A DNA stretch of 64,000 nucleotides from CAZPBN01 sp964584935 (GCA_964584935.1 CAZPBN010000006.1:1-64000), one strand, 5' to 3'; counted from the first letter of the stretch, positions 36,062 through 45,819 are shown. Notes: generated from the letters alone by a model not told the origin. Numbers and translations: made by a program.

Positions 36062-37279
36062 TTAATGAAAACGCATGGACTTAGCAGGATCTGTATGAGC
36101 TGCCTTCAAAGCAGGAAAAATCCCTACAAATGTTGCTGATAGGATCACCACTATAGCTGGAATATAAAAACTTCTTGCATTCACTTCAGAATACATGGAT
36201 TTGAATTCCATCCCTCCGTAATTAATGGGATTCGATAATTCTATTCCATGTGATACAAAAAATGAATTCAACAGAAAGGCAATGATCGCTCCTGCAACAA
36301 CACAGATAACGGCAATGATATTCAGTTCAGCCAAAACAAGCTTTATAATCTGCGCCGGCTTTGTCCCCACTGCCCTTAAAACCCCATACTCTCTTTGTCT
36401 TTCCAGAACAGACATGAGCACGGTGTTCAACACTCCAACCGCTACAATGATCATAATAATCACCAGCATAATCCACATCCCTTCCTTATCCGCTTTCATC
36501 GCTATATAGAAAGACCTTGCGAAGACCTGCCAGGGAGCAACCGATAATTCCGTATCACTCAATTCTTGTTTCAACACTTGAGTTGTTTTTCTCACATCAT
36601 TCAGACTCTCAACAGTGATCGCCATTTCATGGATTCTTTCGTCAAGAACAAAAAGTTTCTGGGCATCTTTGATATGAAGGAAAAAAGAGATGCGGTCTTC
36701 GGTATCATTTCCGGTTTCTGATATTCCCACAATTGTGTAGATGTCATTGGCAATAGATCCATCGGCTGCCTGAGAAATGATGATCACTTCCTCGTTCAAA
36801 CCGGTTTTTAATATTTTGGCAAGGCCTTTTCCCAGTATAGCCTCATGAGACGGCTCTGATGAGAAATTGCGTCCTTTGACAATTTTTTTCTCGAAATGAG
36901 TGGTCAAATTTTCTTTTTCAGGATCAATCCCTGTAATTTGAGCTCCAGCAGTCTCCTCTCCCACTGAAACAAGTCCTGCTGAAAAGAGCCTCGGTGTCCA
37001 ATTTTCGACTTTTTTAGTATTCTCAAGGAGATTGTTAATTTCATCAACATCATCAATTGTTTTGTATATAGAAGGATTGTCAAGGTAGTCTTTTTTGTGG
37101 ATTTGAATGTGCCCCAATCTGTTTCTTGTAAAGATATCGATGATGCCGTTATAAGCTCCGTCAGCGAAACCTATGAAAAAAGCCGCTAATACAAATCCAC
37201 CAAACATACTCAAAGCAGTGAACACAGTTCTTCTTTTCTGGCGAAATAAATTCCGGAATGCTATTTTAAATAAAACCAT
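36062..37279 (-). CDS. FtsX-like ABC transporter permease (first)
   Basis: This 405-residue permease mirrors its neighbour: an N-terminal helix (FTALSMFGGFVLAAFFIGF), a periplasmic domain, and three C-terminal helices with YGVLRAVGTKPAQIIKLVL between them, ending DPAKSMRFH. The two are clearly related but diverged, as expected for a heterodimer. It follows the LolA-like gene by two bases. Substrate unknown; the LolA-like partner suggests a lipid-modified protein or other lipid. Confidence 0.92.
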   Translation of the reverse strand: MVLFKIAFRNLFRQKRRTVFTALSMFGGFVLAAFFIGFADGAYNGIIDIFTRNRLGHIQIHKKDYLDNPSIYKTIDDVDEINNLLENTKKVENWTPRLFSAGLVSVGEETAGAQITGIDPEKENLTTHFEKKIVKGRNFSSEPSHEAILGKGLAKILKTGLNEEVIIISQAADGSIANDIYTIVGISETGNDTEDRISFFLHIKDAQKLFVLDERIHEMAITVESLNDVRKTTQVLKQELSDTELSVAPWQVFARSFYIAMKADKEGMWIMLVIIMIIVAVGVLNTVLMSVLERQREYGVLRAVGTKPAQIIKLVLAELNIIAVICVVAGAIIAFLLNSFFVSHGIELSNPINYGGMEFKSMYSEVNARSFYIPAIVVILSATFVGIFPALKAAHTDPAKSMRFH

Positions 37280-37281
37280 TT

Positions 37282-38046
37282 TTAGAACCTCGAACGAAGA
37301 TTTCTAAGAGAAAATACAGAATCATTTATTGTCACATTAAAATTCAATTCAAGATATTTCAAAGTTGTTTTATGACCAGATTTAGTTAAGGGAATGAGTT
37401 CCATCACAGAAGGAATTTCCCGGCTTCCGAACCGCTTGATATCCTTAAAAAGCATTTTTCTCATCAACGTTCCATTTTCATCGTAATATTTTTGCCACAC
37501 GGGCATATAATCTTTATCCCTTACAGCTGTAATCACGTAACCCCAGACAATAGGAATGTCTTTATGCGGGATGCATTTTATATAAATCATGGAGGGTTCC
37601 GGATTCTCTATTTTTGTTAACTCAAAATCATAATCCTCCATAAAATTAAATTCTTTCACAAGATCATCATTGGTGAAATCAGAACCCATCCATGAACTCA
37701 TCATCATAGAAGGGGGAACCTTTATAACTTTGTTGACTTTGGGAAGATAGTTCCACATTTCGTTTTCAATCCTCAAGGTCGCCATTCCTCTCTCTTTTTT
37801 GGGCTCAAGAATTCTTATGAATGTTTTGTCCATCCCTTCTGTCCATGTTTTCATTTTTAGGGTTCTTTCCCAGTGCGGGGTCACAATCTCCATTTCCATT
37901 GTTCCAACACTCGACTCGCTCCTGTAGAGTTCATCCAGCTTGGATATGATATCTTCTAAATCTGCATCACGGGAAGATTGGGTAACTGCGGGTAAATTAA
38001 ACAAGAAAAATACCATCATACTGAAAACAATGATTTTTTGTCTCAT
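37282..38046 (-). CDS. LolA-like outer-membrane lipoprotein-sorting protein
   Basis: Starting at 38046 (254 residues) gives an AGAGGT ribosome binding site and a clean signal peptide (VFSMMVFFLFNLPAVTQS). The mature part has the pattern of COG2834-type LolA/LolB-fold carriers: IISKLDELYRSESSVGTMEMEI, then FIRILEPKKERGMATL, EMWNYLPKVNKVIKVP, and a repeated strand pattern. Proteins of this type carry lipids or lipoproteins across the periplasm. It lies 19 bases after the TetR gene and heads the transport genes. Confidence 0.87.
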   Translation of the reverse strand: MRQKIIVFSMMVFFLFNLPAVTQSSRDADLEDIISKLDELYRSESSVGTMEMEIVTPHWERTLKMKTWTEGMDKTFIRILEPKKERGMATLRIENEMWNYLPKVNKVIKVPPSMMMSSWMGSDFTNDDLVKEFNFMEDYDFELTKIENPEPSMIYIKCIPHKDIPIVWGYVITAVRDKDYMPVWQKYYDENGTLMRKMLFKDIKRFGSREIPSVMELIPLTKSGHKTTLKYLELNFNVTINDSVFSLRNLRSRF

Positions 38047-38065
38047 TTTAACCTCTTTTATCGTT

Positions 38066-38683
38066 TCATTCCTTGCCAATCCCATTCATAACCATCGAAT
38101 TAATAGAATCCATTGCATTATTTATATCAATATTTTTCTTATCCAGAATCCATTGGACTAGAATGCCATCCATCATTCCTATAATAAGAGAAGCCATCAT
38201 TTTTGGTTGAATATCTTTTCTAATACTTCCGTCTTTGATTCCCTCTTCCAAAATTCCGGCAAGAAAATTTCTGTAATAGAGATAAAACCGATTCATCTCT
38301 TTCAAAATGATATTTTTTGGCTGATCTGTTTTTATGGCTTCTGCCCAAAAATCAAACATGAGTTCAATAAAGCCTTGGGAGCTTTTCTGAATGATTTCTT
38401 TGTATCTATGAAATATTTGTTTTATTTTCTCTTCACCCGTTTGTTCCGAAGAAATCACTTCCTCAAAATCTAATCCGAGTTTATCTATGAAATAATTAAA
38501 AGAAAAGTGGATGATCTCATCTTTGCTATTAAAGTATTCATATATTGTCCCTTTTCCGGTTCCAGCCTGCTTTGCGATATCCGATATAGTGGTGCGAGCA
38601 AAACCTTTTTTCAAAAAAGCTCTAATTGCGGCTTTCACAATCTGTTCTTTTTTCGCTTTTTTATCTACCAATATGGCTGCCAT
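38066..38683 (-). CDS. TetR family transcriptional regulator of the export operon
   Basis: I start at the ATG at 38683 (205 residues), which has AAGGAT six bases upstream and leaves the operator outside the gene; a longer in-frame start would read through it. The N-terminal helix-turn-helix is clear (AFLKKGFARTTISDIAKQAGTGKGTIYEYFNSKDEI). The C-terminal ligand domain is variable, as usual. It lies first in the six-gene operon with the LolA-like, FtsX, ATPase and barrel genes. It probably represses this operon and itself and responds to an unknown envelope compound. Confidence 0.93.
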   Translation of the reverse strand: MAAILVDKKAKKEQIVKAAIRAFLKKGFARTTISDIAKQAGTGKGTIYEYFNSKDEIIHFSFNYFIDKLGLDFEEVISSEQTGEEKIKQIFHRYKEIIQKSSQGFIELMFDFWAEAIKTDQPKNIILKEMNRFYLYYRNFLAGILEEGIKDGSIRKDIQPKMMASLIIGMMDGILVQWILDKKNIDINNAMDSINSMVMNGIGKE

Positions 38684-38700
38684 TAAATTATCCTTAATAA

Positions 38701-38718
38701 TGACCGAATGGTCGGTCA
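38701..38718. promoter_or_regulatory. Palindromic TetR operator
   Basis: TGACCGA (38701-38707), ATGG and TCGGTCA (38712-38718) make a perfect seven-base inverted repeat 17 bases upstream of the chosen tetR start. The half-site matches the TGACCGACCGGTCA-like operators of many TetR repressors. Autoregulation is inferred. Confidence 0.7.
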
Positions 38719-38802
38719 ATATTATGATAAAAAATTTCATCTCCTTCTGTCAAGCAGAAAATAGAAAAAATTTTTTTTTGAATAATCTTTTAAAGACTAT
38801 AA

Positions 38803-39678
38803 TTACTTAAAAAAATCTTTTGCCTGAACATCACCGCCCTGTATAGAACCAATAGAGTATTTAGCTTTGACTTCTGTAATAATGATTTTCCCTACTTTTT
38901 CTTCCTCTGCCCCTAAAGAAAGACCGGTCTCCGGATCGATAAGTTCTTCCCCCTTTCTATAAACATCAAACACATCCCCTGCTTTCACTCCTGAACCGGC
39001 TCCAAGATTGACCCAAACTTTAGTGCCTTCAACCTTGATAATTCTTCCCGTTTTTGCTGCCGGGCTCATCCCCGCAGACTTAGACACAATTTCAGCTACC
39101 ATTTTTTCAACCGCAGGATGCATGACTTCATTCGCAAGCCCATAATCAAAGTCTTGATAAAAGCGTGCCCCTCTGATACTCGCTCCCACCAATCTTTTTT
39201 TGTTTTCAGCTTCAGTCGCTACAACAATCTCTCCGGTTGAAGTATTGACCAAGCGGGCTTGCATGACAACCTTACCGGTTGTCACTCCTAATCGCACACC
39301 TCTTAATCCTCCTCCTGCTTTACTAATACTGAATTGACTGACTGAGCCTGTCATGATCAAATCGACTCCCAGCAGCTTTCCTATTTTGGCAGCCGTTTGG
39401 GGAGTGACAGCCCCTGAAGCTCCCAGGTCCTGTTCCTGAAGCACGGCATCAAGCTTTTCTCTTTCAATAACTGTAAATTTTCCTGTGTTCAAGAGGTCTG
39501 TAACAAAAACATCAGCAGCCGCTTCTCCTAATCTGTTTCCCCAATGATGCCAGGTGCTCTTATTTTCAAAGTTCACTACGGCAACTCTTAACTTTCCCTG
39601 CGCAGATAATAAAGGGATAAAAAACACCAACAAGAAAATAAAAAGAATCAAAGTTTTTGATGGGAATTTTTTCTTCAT
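38803..39678 (-). CDS. CsgG family envelope protein
   Basis: Starting at 39678 (291 residues) uses the strong GGAGG a few bases upstream and gives a signal peptide (TLILFIFLLVFFIPLLSAQ). The core matches CsgG/FlgT-like proteins: LRVAVVNFENKSTWHHWGNRLG, VTDLLNTGKFTVIEREKLDAVLQEQ, and AAKIGKLLGVDLIMTGSVSQF. The last ~80 residues (AKTGRIIKVEGTKVWVNLGAGSGVKAGD) form a separate beta domain. CsgG itself is a curli secretion lipoprotein, but no lipobox cysteine is seen here and no curli genes are near. Role uncertain. Confidence 0.88.
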   Translation of the reverse strand: MKKKFPSKTLILFIFLLVFFIPLLSAQGKLRVAVVNFENKSTWHHWGNRLGEAAADVFVTDLLNTGKFTVIEREKLDAVLQEQDLGASGAVTPQTAAKIGKLLGVDLIMTGSVSQFSISKAGGGLRGVRLGVTTGKVVMQARLVNTSTGEIVVATEAENKKRLVGASIRGARFYQDFDYGLANEVMHPAVEKMVAEIVSKSAGMSPAAKTGRIIKVEGTKVWVNLGAGSGVKAGDVFDVYRKGEELIDPETGLSLGAEEEKVGKIIITEVKAKYSIGSIQGGDVQAKDFFK

Positions 39679-40019
39679 AAAATCTCCCTCCATAAAATAT
39701 TTTTAGACATTATAAAAATTTTCTGTCTCACAGAAATTATGATTTCTGATTAAAAAATTGACATTTCGTTCTGTCAATCGGTCAATCATTAGCTGCAAAC
39801 CTTATTTAAGGAGTTTATATCATAATATTTATAAAGTAAAGAATTATTCTTCTTTATCAAGGTTTAAACCGTCTCCCATAGACATTATAGATGGACTTCT
39901 CCAATCAATATTAAAATAGAGGTTTTCAAAATATTTGAGCTCTGAATAAATATTCCATTAAATATATATTCTCTCTTCTCTATTATGATAGAATAAATTT
40001 TAGATACACATCAGATCAA
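39679..40019. promoter_or_regulatory. Divergent intergenic region between CsgG and sulfatase genes
   Basis: No gene is seen. The left part contains a TGACA/TGTCA pair (39760-39777) followed by ATCGGTCA, which resembles one half of the TetR operator 1 kb away. The right part is very AT-rich, with -10-like TATTAT/TATGAT sequences near 39981-39989 that could serve the sulfatase gene. Confidence 0.4.
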
Positions 40020-41426
40020 ATGAACAGACGGAAATTAATAAAATACTTTGTTTATGGCAGCCTTTCGTCTGTACTGTCATCAAGCTTTTTTCTGAGTAAC
40101 TGTAAAAAGCAGGACAAAATGGATCAATCCAACATTGTTTTGATCATTATAGATACATTAAGATATAACGGACTGGGATGCTGCGGAAATCAATTAGATT
40201 TATCTCCTGAAATTGACAAACTGGCAAACAAAGGCATTCAATTCACTCAGGCAATATCTAGCTCAGGATGGACATTGCCGGCAATCGGATCTATTTTTAC
40301 CGGAACCTGGCCAACCATTCACGGGGGCACTGGCAAGGGTGTCAAACTGAGGTCAATCCGGTGGGAACTTCCCACTGCCGCAGAAATATTTAAGAATAAT
40401 GGATTTGATAACACCTTTGGGTTTGCCAATTGTGCCTTTCTAAGCCCCAGGCTCCATATGGACAGTGGCTTCGATACTTATGATGTCAACCACGCTTTTA
40501 ACCAAAAAATCAGGCGTGCTGATGAAACCATAGCAGCGGCTTTAAAGACCATCAGGAGGCACAGGAAGGAATCCAACTTTATATTTATTCATCTCTTTGA
40601 CCCTCATCTCGATTACGATCCTCCTCCTGGCTACCAAACTTTATTTTCAAAGGGACGGTCTCAACCTAAATTACCGCTTTCATGGCATAAATGCCACAAT
40701 ATGATGCGCAATCACGGTAAAAATCCCCCTCTTAAAGCAGACATCGACTATATAAAAAGCGCTTATTATGGGGAAATTCGCTTTGTGGATGCTCACATTG
40801 GAAAACTGGTCGATGGTTTAAAAAAGCTCGGTCTGTATGAGAAAACAGCAGTAGTCATCACATCTGATCACGGTGAAGAATTCTGGGAACACGGCGGTTT
40901 TGAACACGGCCATACTTTATATGATGAACTGATTAAAATTCCAATGATTATGAAACTTCCTTCTTTCCTATCCCCTGCCAAGAAAATCATCCCTTCTCAA
41001 GTCAGACATATAGACATTATGCCCACGTTATTCGACCTTTTTGGCATAACAAAACCAGCGTCGTTTCTCGGCAGATCCTTGATACCGTATATACAGGGCA
41101 AAACCCAAAAAGACCTCACCGCATTTAGTGAAAGCACTCTTTACAGCAATGAACAATTATCTTGGAGGACCGGCAGCTATAAATTGATATACAACCTTCA
41201 TTCAGATAAAAAAACTGAGGCTGAACTTTATAATTGTAAAAATGATCCAGAAGAAAAAGAAAATCTTTATGATAAGCTTCCTGAAAAGCGCCGGGAGTTA
41301 GACAGAAATCTTTCTCAGTTTTATGAAAATATGGTTAAAAAAGTGGATAAAATGTCCACTCCCCAAATACAAAACTTGAGCCCCCGGGCCATTGAAGCTT
41401 TGGAAAGCTTAGGCTATATTAAATAA
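40020..41426 (+). CDS. Sulfatase-family protein (alkaline phosphatase superfamily) with Thr at the nucleophile site
   Basis: The 468-residue protein starts with an RRKLIK twin-arginine-like signal and may be a lipoprotein (Cys28 after FFLSN). The alkaline-phosphatase-superfamily metal ligands are present: Asp45 in IIIDTLRYN and the DHGEEFWEHGG block near 280. The residue that is cysteine, converted to formylglycine, in true sulfatases is Thr85 in GWTLPAIGSIFTG. A Thr nucleophile is found in phosphotransferases and phosphodiesterases of this superfamily, so sulfate ester hydrolysis is doubtful. It ends AIEALESLGYIK, like the protein at 56824-58656. No ribosome binding site is seen. Confidence 0.87.
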   Translation: MNRRKLIKYFVYGSLSSVLSSSFFLSNCKKQDKMDQSNIVLIIIDTLRYNGLGCCGNQLDLSPEIDKLANKGIQFTQAISSSGWTLPAIGSIFTGTWPTIHGGTGKGVKLRSIRWELPTAAEIFKNNGFDNTFGFANCAFLSPRLHMDSGFDTYDVNHAFNQKIRRADETIAAALKTIRRHRKESNFIFIHLFDPHLDYDPPPGYQTLFSKGRSQPKLPLSWHKCHNMMRNHGKNPPLKADIDYIKSAYYGEIRFVDAHIGKLVDGLKKLGLYEKTAVVITSDHGEEFWEHGGFEHGHTLYDELIKIPMIMKLPSFLSPAKKIIPSQVRHIDIMPTLFDLFGITKPASFLGRSLIPYIQGKTQKDLTAFSESTLYSNEQLSWRTGSYKLIYNLHSDKKTEAELYNCKNDPEEKENLYDKLPEKRRELDRNLSQFYENMVKKVDKMSTPQIQNLSPRAIEALESLGYIK

Positions 41427-41498
41427 ATATATATAACCCCGTTTCCGGTTTGAATATCAAAGTAATAATAAAGGCTGAATCCAACGAACAATGGTATT

Positions 41499-42266
41499 TT
41501 ATTCAGGGAAAGGAAGCCTTAGTTCATCATCAGCTTCAGGATATATCAAAACTCCTTTTTCAACCCTGGCGAGTCTTGTTAACTCGTGTTTTCTGAGTTC
41601 ATTTTCATCCACGATATGCCAAACTTCCTGCCCTTGTTTGACAAGAAAATCCGATATCAACTGTCTGTGGCATTTCCAATAGAGCCTTTCAGAACACATA
41701 AGAGCAAGATTTTTCTCTTTTACCAGATCTTCCAGTTTATTTATCGCCTTTTTAAACCGCTCACTTAACATATAATCGGCATAGATACGAAATCCGCTGG
41801 CATCCCAACCTTTATTTGGAGATTTGTTTCCCAGCCCCTCTGTTTTTTTTCTGTATCCTCCCAGCTCTTTTCCCATCCAAATATAGTCTATCCATTCCTT
41901 ATAAAGAAAAACTTTAAGGTTTCTTTTATTGAAATGACGAAATTTTCTTGAGGAGGGAAAAGCCCTAACATCAATCACCATCTCTATCCGGTTGTCTTTG
42001 AGCAGTTTGACAAAAGTTTCCCATCGCCTGTTCGAATGTCCGATTGTATATATAGTCATTTTTTCTTTACTTGAATCAGAACTGAGATAGCTTTTTCGGT
42101 CATCGCGCACCTGATTTACCTGGGAGGACTCTGGAAAAAGATCCATTTCTTCAAATTTTATATCCCACTCCGGATTGAAATATTGTCTTCCCTTTTGTTT
42201 GTGGACTCTTATATCCAGTAATTGGATTGATATTGCCAGCCTTCTTATAAAGTGCGGCCACCTCAT
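41499..42266 (-). CDS. DUF488 domain protein
   Basis: The domain is clear from residue 70 onward: IYTIGHSNRRWETFVKLL, VIDVRAFPSSRKFRHFNK, YIWMGKELGGYRKK, and CSERLYWKCHRQLISDFL. DUF488 proteins are small cytoplasmic proteins of unknown function, with conserved cysteines and arginines hinting at an enzyme. The first 69 residues are extra and have no recognisable domain. An internal ATG at 42059 begins exactly at the domain, so the true start may be there; neither start has a good ribosome binding site. Confidence 0.78.
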   Translation of the reverse strand: MRWPHFIRRLAISIQLLDIRVHKQKGRQYFNPEWDIKFEEMDLFPESSQVNQVRDDRKSYLSSDSSKEKMTIYTIGHSNRRWETFVKLLKDNRIEMVIDVRAFPSSRKFRHFNKRNLKVFLYKEWIDYIWMGKELGGYRKKTEGLGNKSPNKGWDASGFRIYADYMLSERFKKAINKLEDLVKEKNLALMCSERLYWKCHRQLISDFLVKQGQEVWHIVDENELRKHELTRLARVEKGVLIYPEADDELRLPFPE

Positions 42267-42425
42267 AGTTTAAGTTTAAATTGTTTGATATGAAAAATAA
42301 AGCTTCAATTTCTCTTTCCACAAATGATATCTATACTGTATCAATATATGCTCAAAAAAATAATAGAGGAAAGAAAAAACTTTATAAAAATATTGAAGCC
42401 TGAAAAGGGCCTTAAAAAATACTTG

Positions 42426-43337
42426 CTATTTTCGCCTGATCTCAGCAATTTTTGCAGAAATATACCCCCACATCATACCGCAAACCAATCCCACAGCGTG
42501 GGCAATATTGGCTACATTCCCCACCAGCCCGGTAAGAGAGATGAAAAACCACCCTATCATCAATATCAGAATCGTTTTATTCAGAAAAAAACCTGACTCT
42601 GGATCAAATTTACCCTTCATCCAGATAAATCCCAGCAGTCCGTACACCACTCCGGACATTCCGCCAAAACTGGGGCCAGTGATGAGGTACTGAGCAATAT
42701 TGGAAGGAACAGCAATGAAAAGAATAAGGAAAGTGAGATAAACCGAGCTGATTCTGTTTTCAATCTCACTTCCCAGGCTTTTCAACCACAGCATGTTAAA
42801 CAGGATATGTATGAAGCCAAAATGGATTAGAATAGGGGAAATCAGCCTCCAGATTTCTCCAGAAAAGACCTCAGGAAGGCCGGGCTGCCATCTTATCATA
42901 TTACCTGAGATTTCGTACTCGGTGATAGAAAAAACCTGAAAAACATTATGGTTTCTTCCGAATTCTGAAATAATAAAAATTCCCACACAAAATATGATCA
43001 ACAAGAGGGTGACATATCCAATTCTTCCGGACCGAATGTCGCTCCATTGAATCTTGCTGGCTTCAGTCATTTTTTGGTAGCGCTTATTTGCCTGTTTTTC
43101 TTCAGTGCGTATTTGTTTGGCTTGATTGGAGGAAGACCGGAATTTAGATTTTTCCGGATCATTCAGAAATTCTTCCAGCATCCCATGAGCATCATTCAGC
43201 TTTTCTTCATCAAGCACCCAGAGAGAAAAAGATCCATCTTTTTCATCTTTAACCTCATTTTCAATTCCTTTTACTAAAAGGTAATCTGAAAAAATCTCGG
43301 CGTGCTGTTTCTTATCAAACCTATTAAGCTCTCTCAT
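42426..43337 (-). CDS. glpG: Rhomboid intramembrane serine protease, GlpG-like
   Basis: The 303-residue protein has a cytoplasmic GlpG-type N-terminal domain (about 1-70, ending in EEKLNDAHGMLEEFLNDP), then six membrane helices. The rhomboid signatures are present: a HFGFIHILFNMLWL segment, the catalytic serine in GGMSGVVYGLLGF and the catalytic histidine in NIAHAVGLVCGMMWGY. Rhomboids cleave transmembrane helices. It is a single-gene unit. Its substrates are unknown; a link to the anti-sigma factor 34 kb away would be speculation. Confidence 0.93.
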   Translation of the reverse strand: MRELNRFDKKQHAEIFSDYLLVKGIENEVKDEKDGSFSLWVLDEEKLNDAHGMLEEFLNDPEKSKFRSSSNQAKQIRTEEKQANKRYQKMTEASKIQWSDIRSGRIGYVTLLLIIFCVGIFIISEFGRNHNVFQVFSITEYEISGNMIRWQPGLPEVFSGEIWRLISPILIHFGFIHILFNMLWLKSLGSEIENRISSVYLTFLILFIAVPSNIAQYLITGPSFGGMSGVVYGLLGFIWMKGKFDPESGFFLNKTILILMIGWFFISLTGLVGNVANIAHAVGLVCGMMWGYISAKIAEIRRK

Positions 43338-43438
43338 CTAACAAATCCTTCTTCAAATAGATCAAATATGATTATCCAGTGTAATATTTAATAGAAATTA
43401 AAACAATAGTATAAATGGTGACGTTCCCCTGAATTCTT

Positions 43439-44389
43439 TTATTTAATCCCTGAACAGGTAAGATTTTTGATCACCCAATCCAGGCCTGTCAGAACTCGTG
43501 CCAGAGAAGAATAATTCAACTTTTCCGGAGTATCTTTTGGGCTGTGATAATAATTATAGCGGAATAAAGCCGTATCCGTGATCATAACTGCTGGATAACC
43601 TTTCTTCCAAAATGACCACTGATCAGACCAGTCGATTCCCGTCAACCATGATGGAGCGGCAATTCCCTCCGAAGGAAAAGCGGCGTGCTTCCGAAAAGCA
43701 GCGATGGATTGACAAACCAAATCTTTAGAAGCCAGGTTGCCAACAAACGCCAGAAAATTTCCAGTTCCCGGATAAAACCTGCTTAAAGGGAAGGGATATT
43801 TTTGACTTCCTCTCTTATTTGAATAACAGCCAATCGTTTCCAAGCAAATCATGGATACAATATTCTCTCCGCTCGCGCGTGCATTATGAGAATAGACATA
43901 GCTGCCCATATTATCTGTTTTAAAAAAAGGGGGTTCTTCATTAACAAAGGCCGCAAATCTGACCGATCTCTCAAACTGGCATCCTGCTGCTTTTCGTGCC
44001 AATTCAAGTAATGCGGCAATACCTGAAGCATTATCATTGGCTCCGGGTGAGCCAAAAATCGTATCGTAATGAGCTCCCCATAGAATAATTTCATCAGGTT
44101 TCTTCCAGCCTTTCAATTCAACTTCAATATTCCTAAATTCTCTTCCCTCCACTCTGAAATATTGGGATTCAACTTCATAACCCATCCCTGTGAGAACCTC
44201 TTCAATAAAATTCGCACAAGCATTCAAGGCTTGATACTTCCAAATGTTTCGCTCGCCGATATTCCCTGCCATAAACTCTATATGCTGCATCATATTTTTC
44301 TTAATGATTAACTCTTCATCAGTTAACTCAGGTAGCAATCCTTTGTGTGAACGACCAGGCATATTCGTATAAAACATTTTTTTTCTCAA
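43439..44389 (-). CDS. M28 family metallopeptidase
   Basis: The 316-residue zinc aminopeptidase fold has the metal-binding motifs in order: WGAHYDTIFGSPGANDNASG (His and Asp), FVNEEPPFF (catalytic Glu pair), a METIG-like CLETIGC, and a late histidine in YYHSPKDTPEKLNY. M28 enzymes remove N-terminal residues. No signal peptide is seen at the chosen start (MRKKMFYTNMPGRSHK), so it is probably cytoplasmic, unlike the other peptidases here. Confidence 0.9.
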   Translation of the reverse strand: MRKKMFYTNMPGRSHKGLLPELTDEELIIKKNMMQHIEFMAGNIGERNIWKYQALNACANFIEEVLTGMGYEVESQYFRVEGREFRNIEVELKGWKKPDEIILWGAHYDTIFGSPGANDNASGIAALLELARKAAGCQFERSVRFAAFVNEEPPFFKTDNMGSYVYSHNARASGENIVSMICLETIGCYSNKRGSQKYPFPLSRFYPGTGNFLAFVGNLASKDLVCQSIAAFRKHAAFPSEGIAAPSWLTGIDWSDQWSFWKKGYPAVMITDTALFRYNYYHSPKDTPEKLNYSSLARVLTGLDWVIKNLTCSGIK

Positions 44390-44615
44390 ACTATTTGTCT
44401 ATAGAATGTATTGTGCAAAACAAAGATTCATTCAAAATAGTAGCAAATCACAGGCTATTTTCAATAGAAATCTCTCAATCATTCCAAAATAATATTCAAA
44501 TATCCCTGCCTCTAGGGAACAGAAAACAAATATAATATTTCTTTACTCTTCACCATGAAATCTATATAATGATTTACAAAAAATAATGAAGGAAAAAAAT
44601 AATGAAGGAGGAAAA

Positions 44616-45092
44616 ATGAAAAAAGCAATCGGATTATTCCTTGTATTTCTGTTTATTTTGCTTGCGAGCGCTCCCAAAACCCATGCTATGGGACCGATCA
44701 ACTTTTACATCAGGGGGGGAATCCTTACAGAAAGCGACTTTTCCTTTAGCTCCGTTCTCGGACTTGCAGGAGCGAACATTGATTTTAATTTGGGGCCGGT
44801 TCTTATGATCAGTCCCGAATGCGATATTCTCCTTTACAATTTCAGTTTTAATCCTGTTTTTATTACTCCGGGAGTGTTGGTGAACATCAGAGCATCTTCA
44901 TTTTTCTTTGGCGCAGGAGTCAACCTCCCTATCATCATCGGCAGCGGATATTCTCTAGAGGGAGATTTTCTTCTCAAAATTAACGCCGGCTTCAAAACAG
45001 ACTTTATTAAGTTTCAGGCTTTTGTTCTAACCCCATTGGAAAATGCTTTTGACTTCACAATCATCGGAGCTACTTTCGGATTCGGTTTTTAA
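44616..45092 (+). CDS. Small predicted outer-membrane beta-barrel protein
   Basis: Starting at 44616 (158 residues) uses a strong GAAGGAGG site and gives a signal peptide ending THAMG. The mature part is a run of short amphipathic strands separated by turns (FYIRGGILTESDF, LMISPECDILLY, FFFGAGVNLPIII) and ends TIIGATFGFGF. The terminal phenylalanine is typical of small eight-stranded barrels. No family assigned. It stands alone between convergent genes. Confidence 0.68.
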   Translation: MKKAIGLFLVFLFILLASAPKTHAMGPINFYIRGGILTESDFSFSSVLGLAGANIDFNLGPVLMISPECDILLYNFSFNPVFITPGVLVNIRASSFFFGAGVNLPIIIGSGYSLEGDFLLKINAGFKTDFIKFQAFVLTPLENAFDFTIIGATFGFGF

Positions 45093-45215
45093 TTTCCAGA
45101 AAGGAAATACTTTCCCTGTTTATTTTTATTGCTTTCCTGGAGAGGAATGGATTTTGCATTTCCATTTTCCCAATTTTATAAAGAAAAAGATGATTTGACA
45201 GTCCAATCATTGAAA

Positions 45216-45818
45216 TTAGGTGGATAAAGCAAGCAAAAATATTCCATATTTGGAAAACCAGTCCGGAAAAAATCTCACAATTTTCCCTGAATCCTCCTTA
45301 TAGTGAGTCAAAATGTCTATCTCCTTAATGATATCAATATCATATCGATGACAGAACCTGCGGAAGTCTTTCAGAGTGATGACTCTAATATTCGGAGTGT
45401 CATACCACTGGTAAGGGAGTTCTTTCGTAACAGGAGCTTTGCTCTTAAAAAATAACTGCAGTTTTATACTGATATGGTTAAAGCAAGGAAAACTGACAAT
45501 CCCTTTTTTCCCTATACGAAGCATCTCTTTAATGACTTTTTCTGGCTTGTACACTTGCTGCAATGTCTGGCTCAGAATCACATAATCAAAAGAATTCTCT
45601 GAATAATCCAGAGTTTCTTTATTGATGTCTCCCCGAATTACAGATTGTCCCTGGGAAATGGCTTCAATAACCTTTTCCTCATCAATTTCAATTCCATAAC
45701 CTTCCACTTGTTTGGTTTGTTCAAGAGTCTCCAGCAAATCTCCTCTTCCGCAGCCTAAATCAAGCACCCGGCTGTTATGATCTACTAAAGAAGCAATAAT
45801 CTGTAAATCAAATCGCAT
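45216..45818 (-). CDS. metW: Methionine biosynthesis protein MetW
   Basis: The 200-residue methyltransferase-like protein is a typical MetW: MRFDLQIIASLVDHNSRVLDLGCGRGDLL at the start, GIEIDEEKV, a YVILSQTLQQVYKP motif, and VSFPCFNHISIKLQLFFKSKAP. MetW is encoded beside MetX in many bacteria and is needed for full homoserine acyltransferase activity. The gene follows metX by one base. Confidence 0.96.
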   Translation of the reverse strand: MRFDLQIIASLVDHNSRVLDLGCGRGDLLETLEQTKQVEGYGIEIDEEKVIEAISQGQSVIRGDINKETLDYSENSFDYVILSQTLQQVYKPEKVIKEMLRIGKKGIVSFPCFNHISIKLQLFFKSKAPVTKELPYQWYDTPNIRVITLKDFRRFCHRYDIDIIKEIDILTHYKEDSGKIVRFFPDWFSKYGIFLLALST

Positions 45819-45819
45819 T

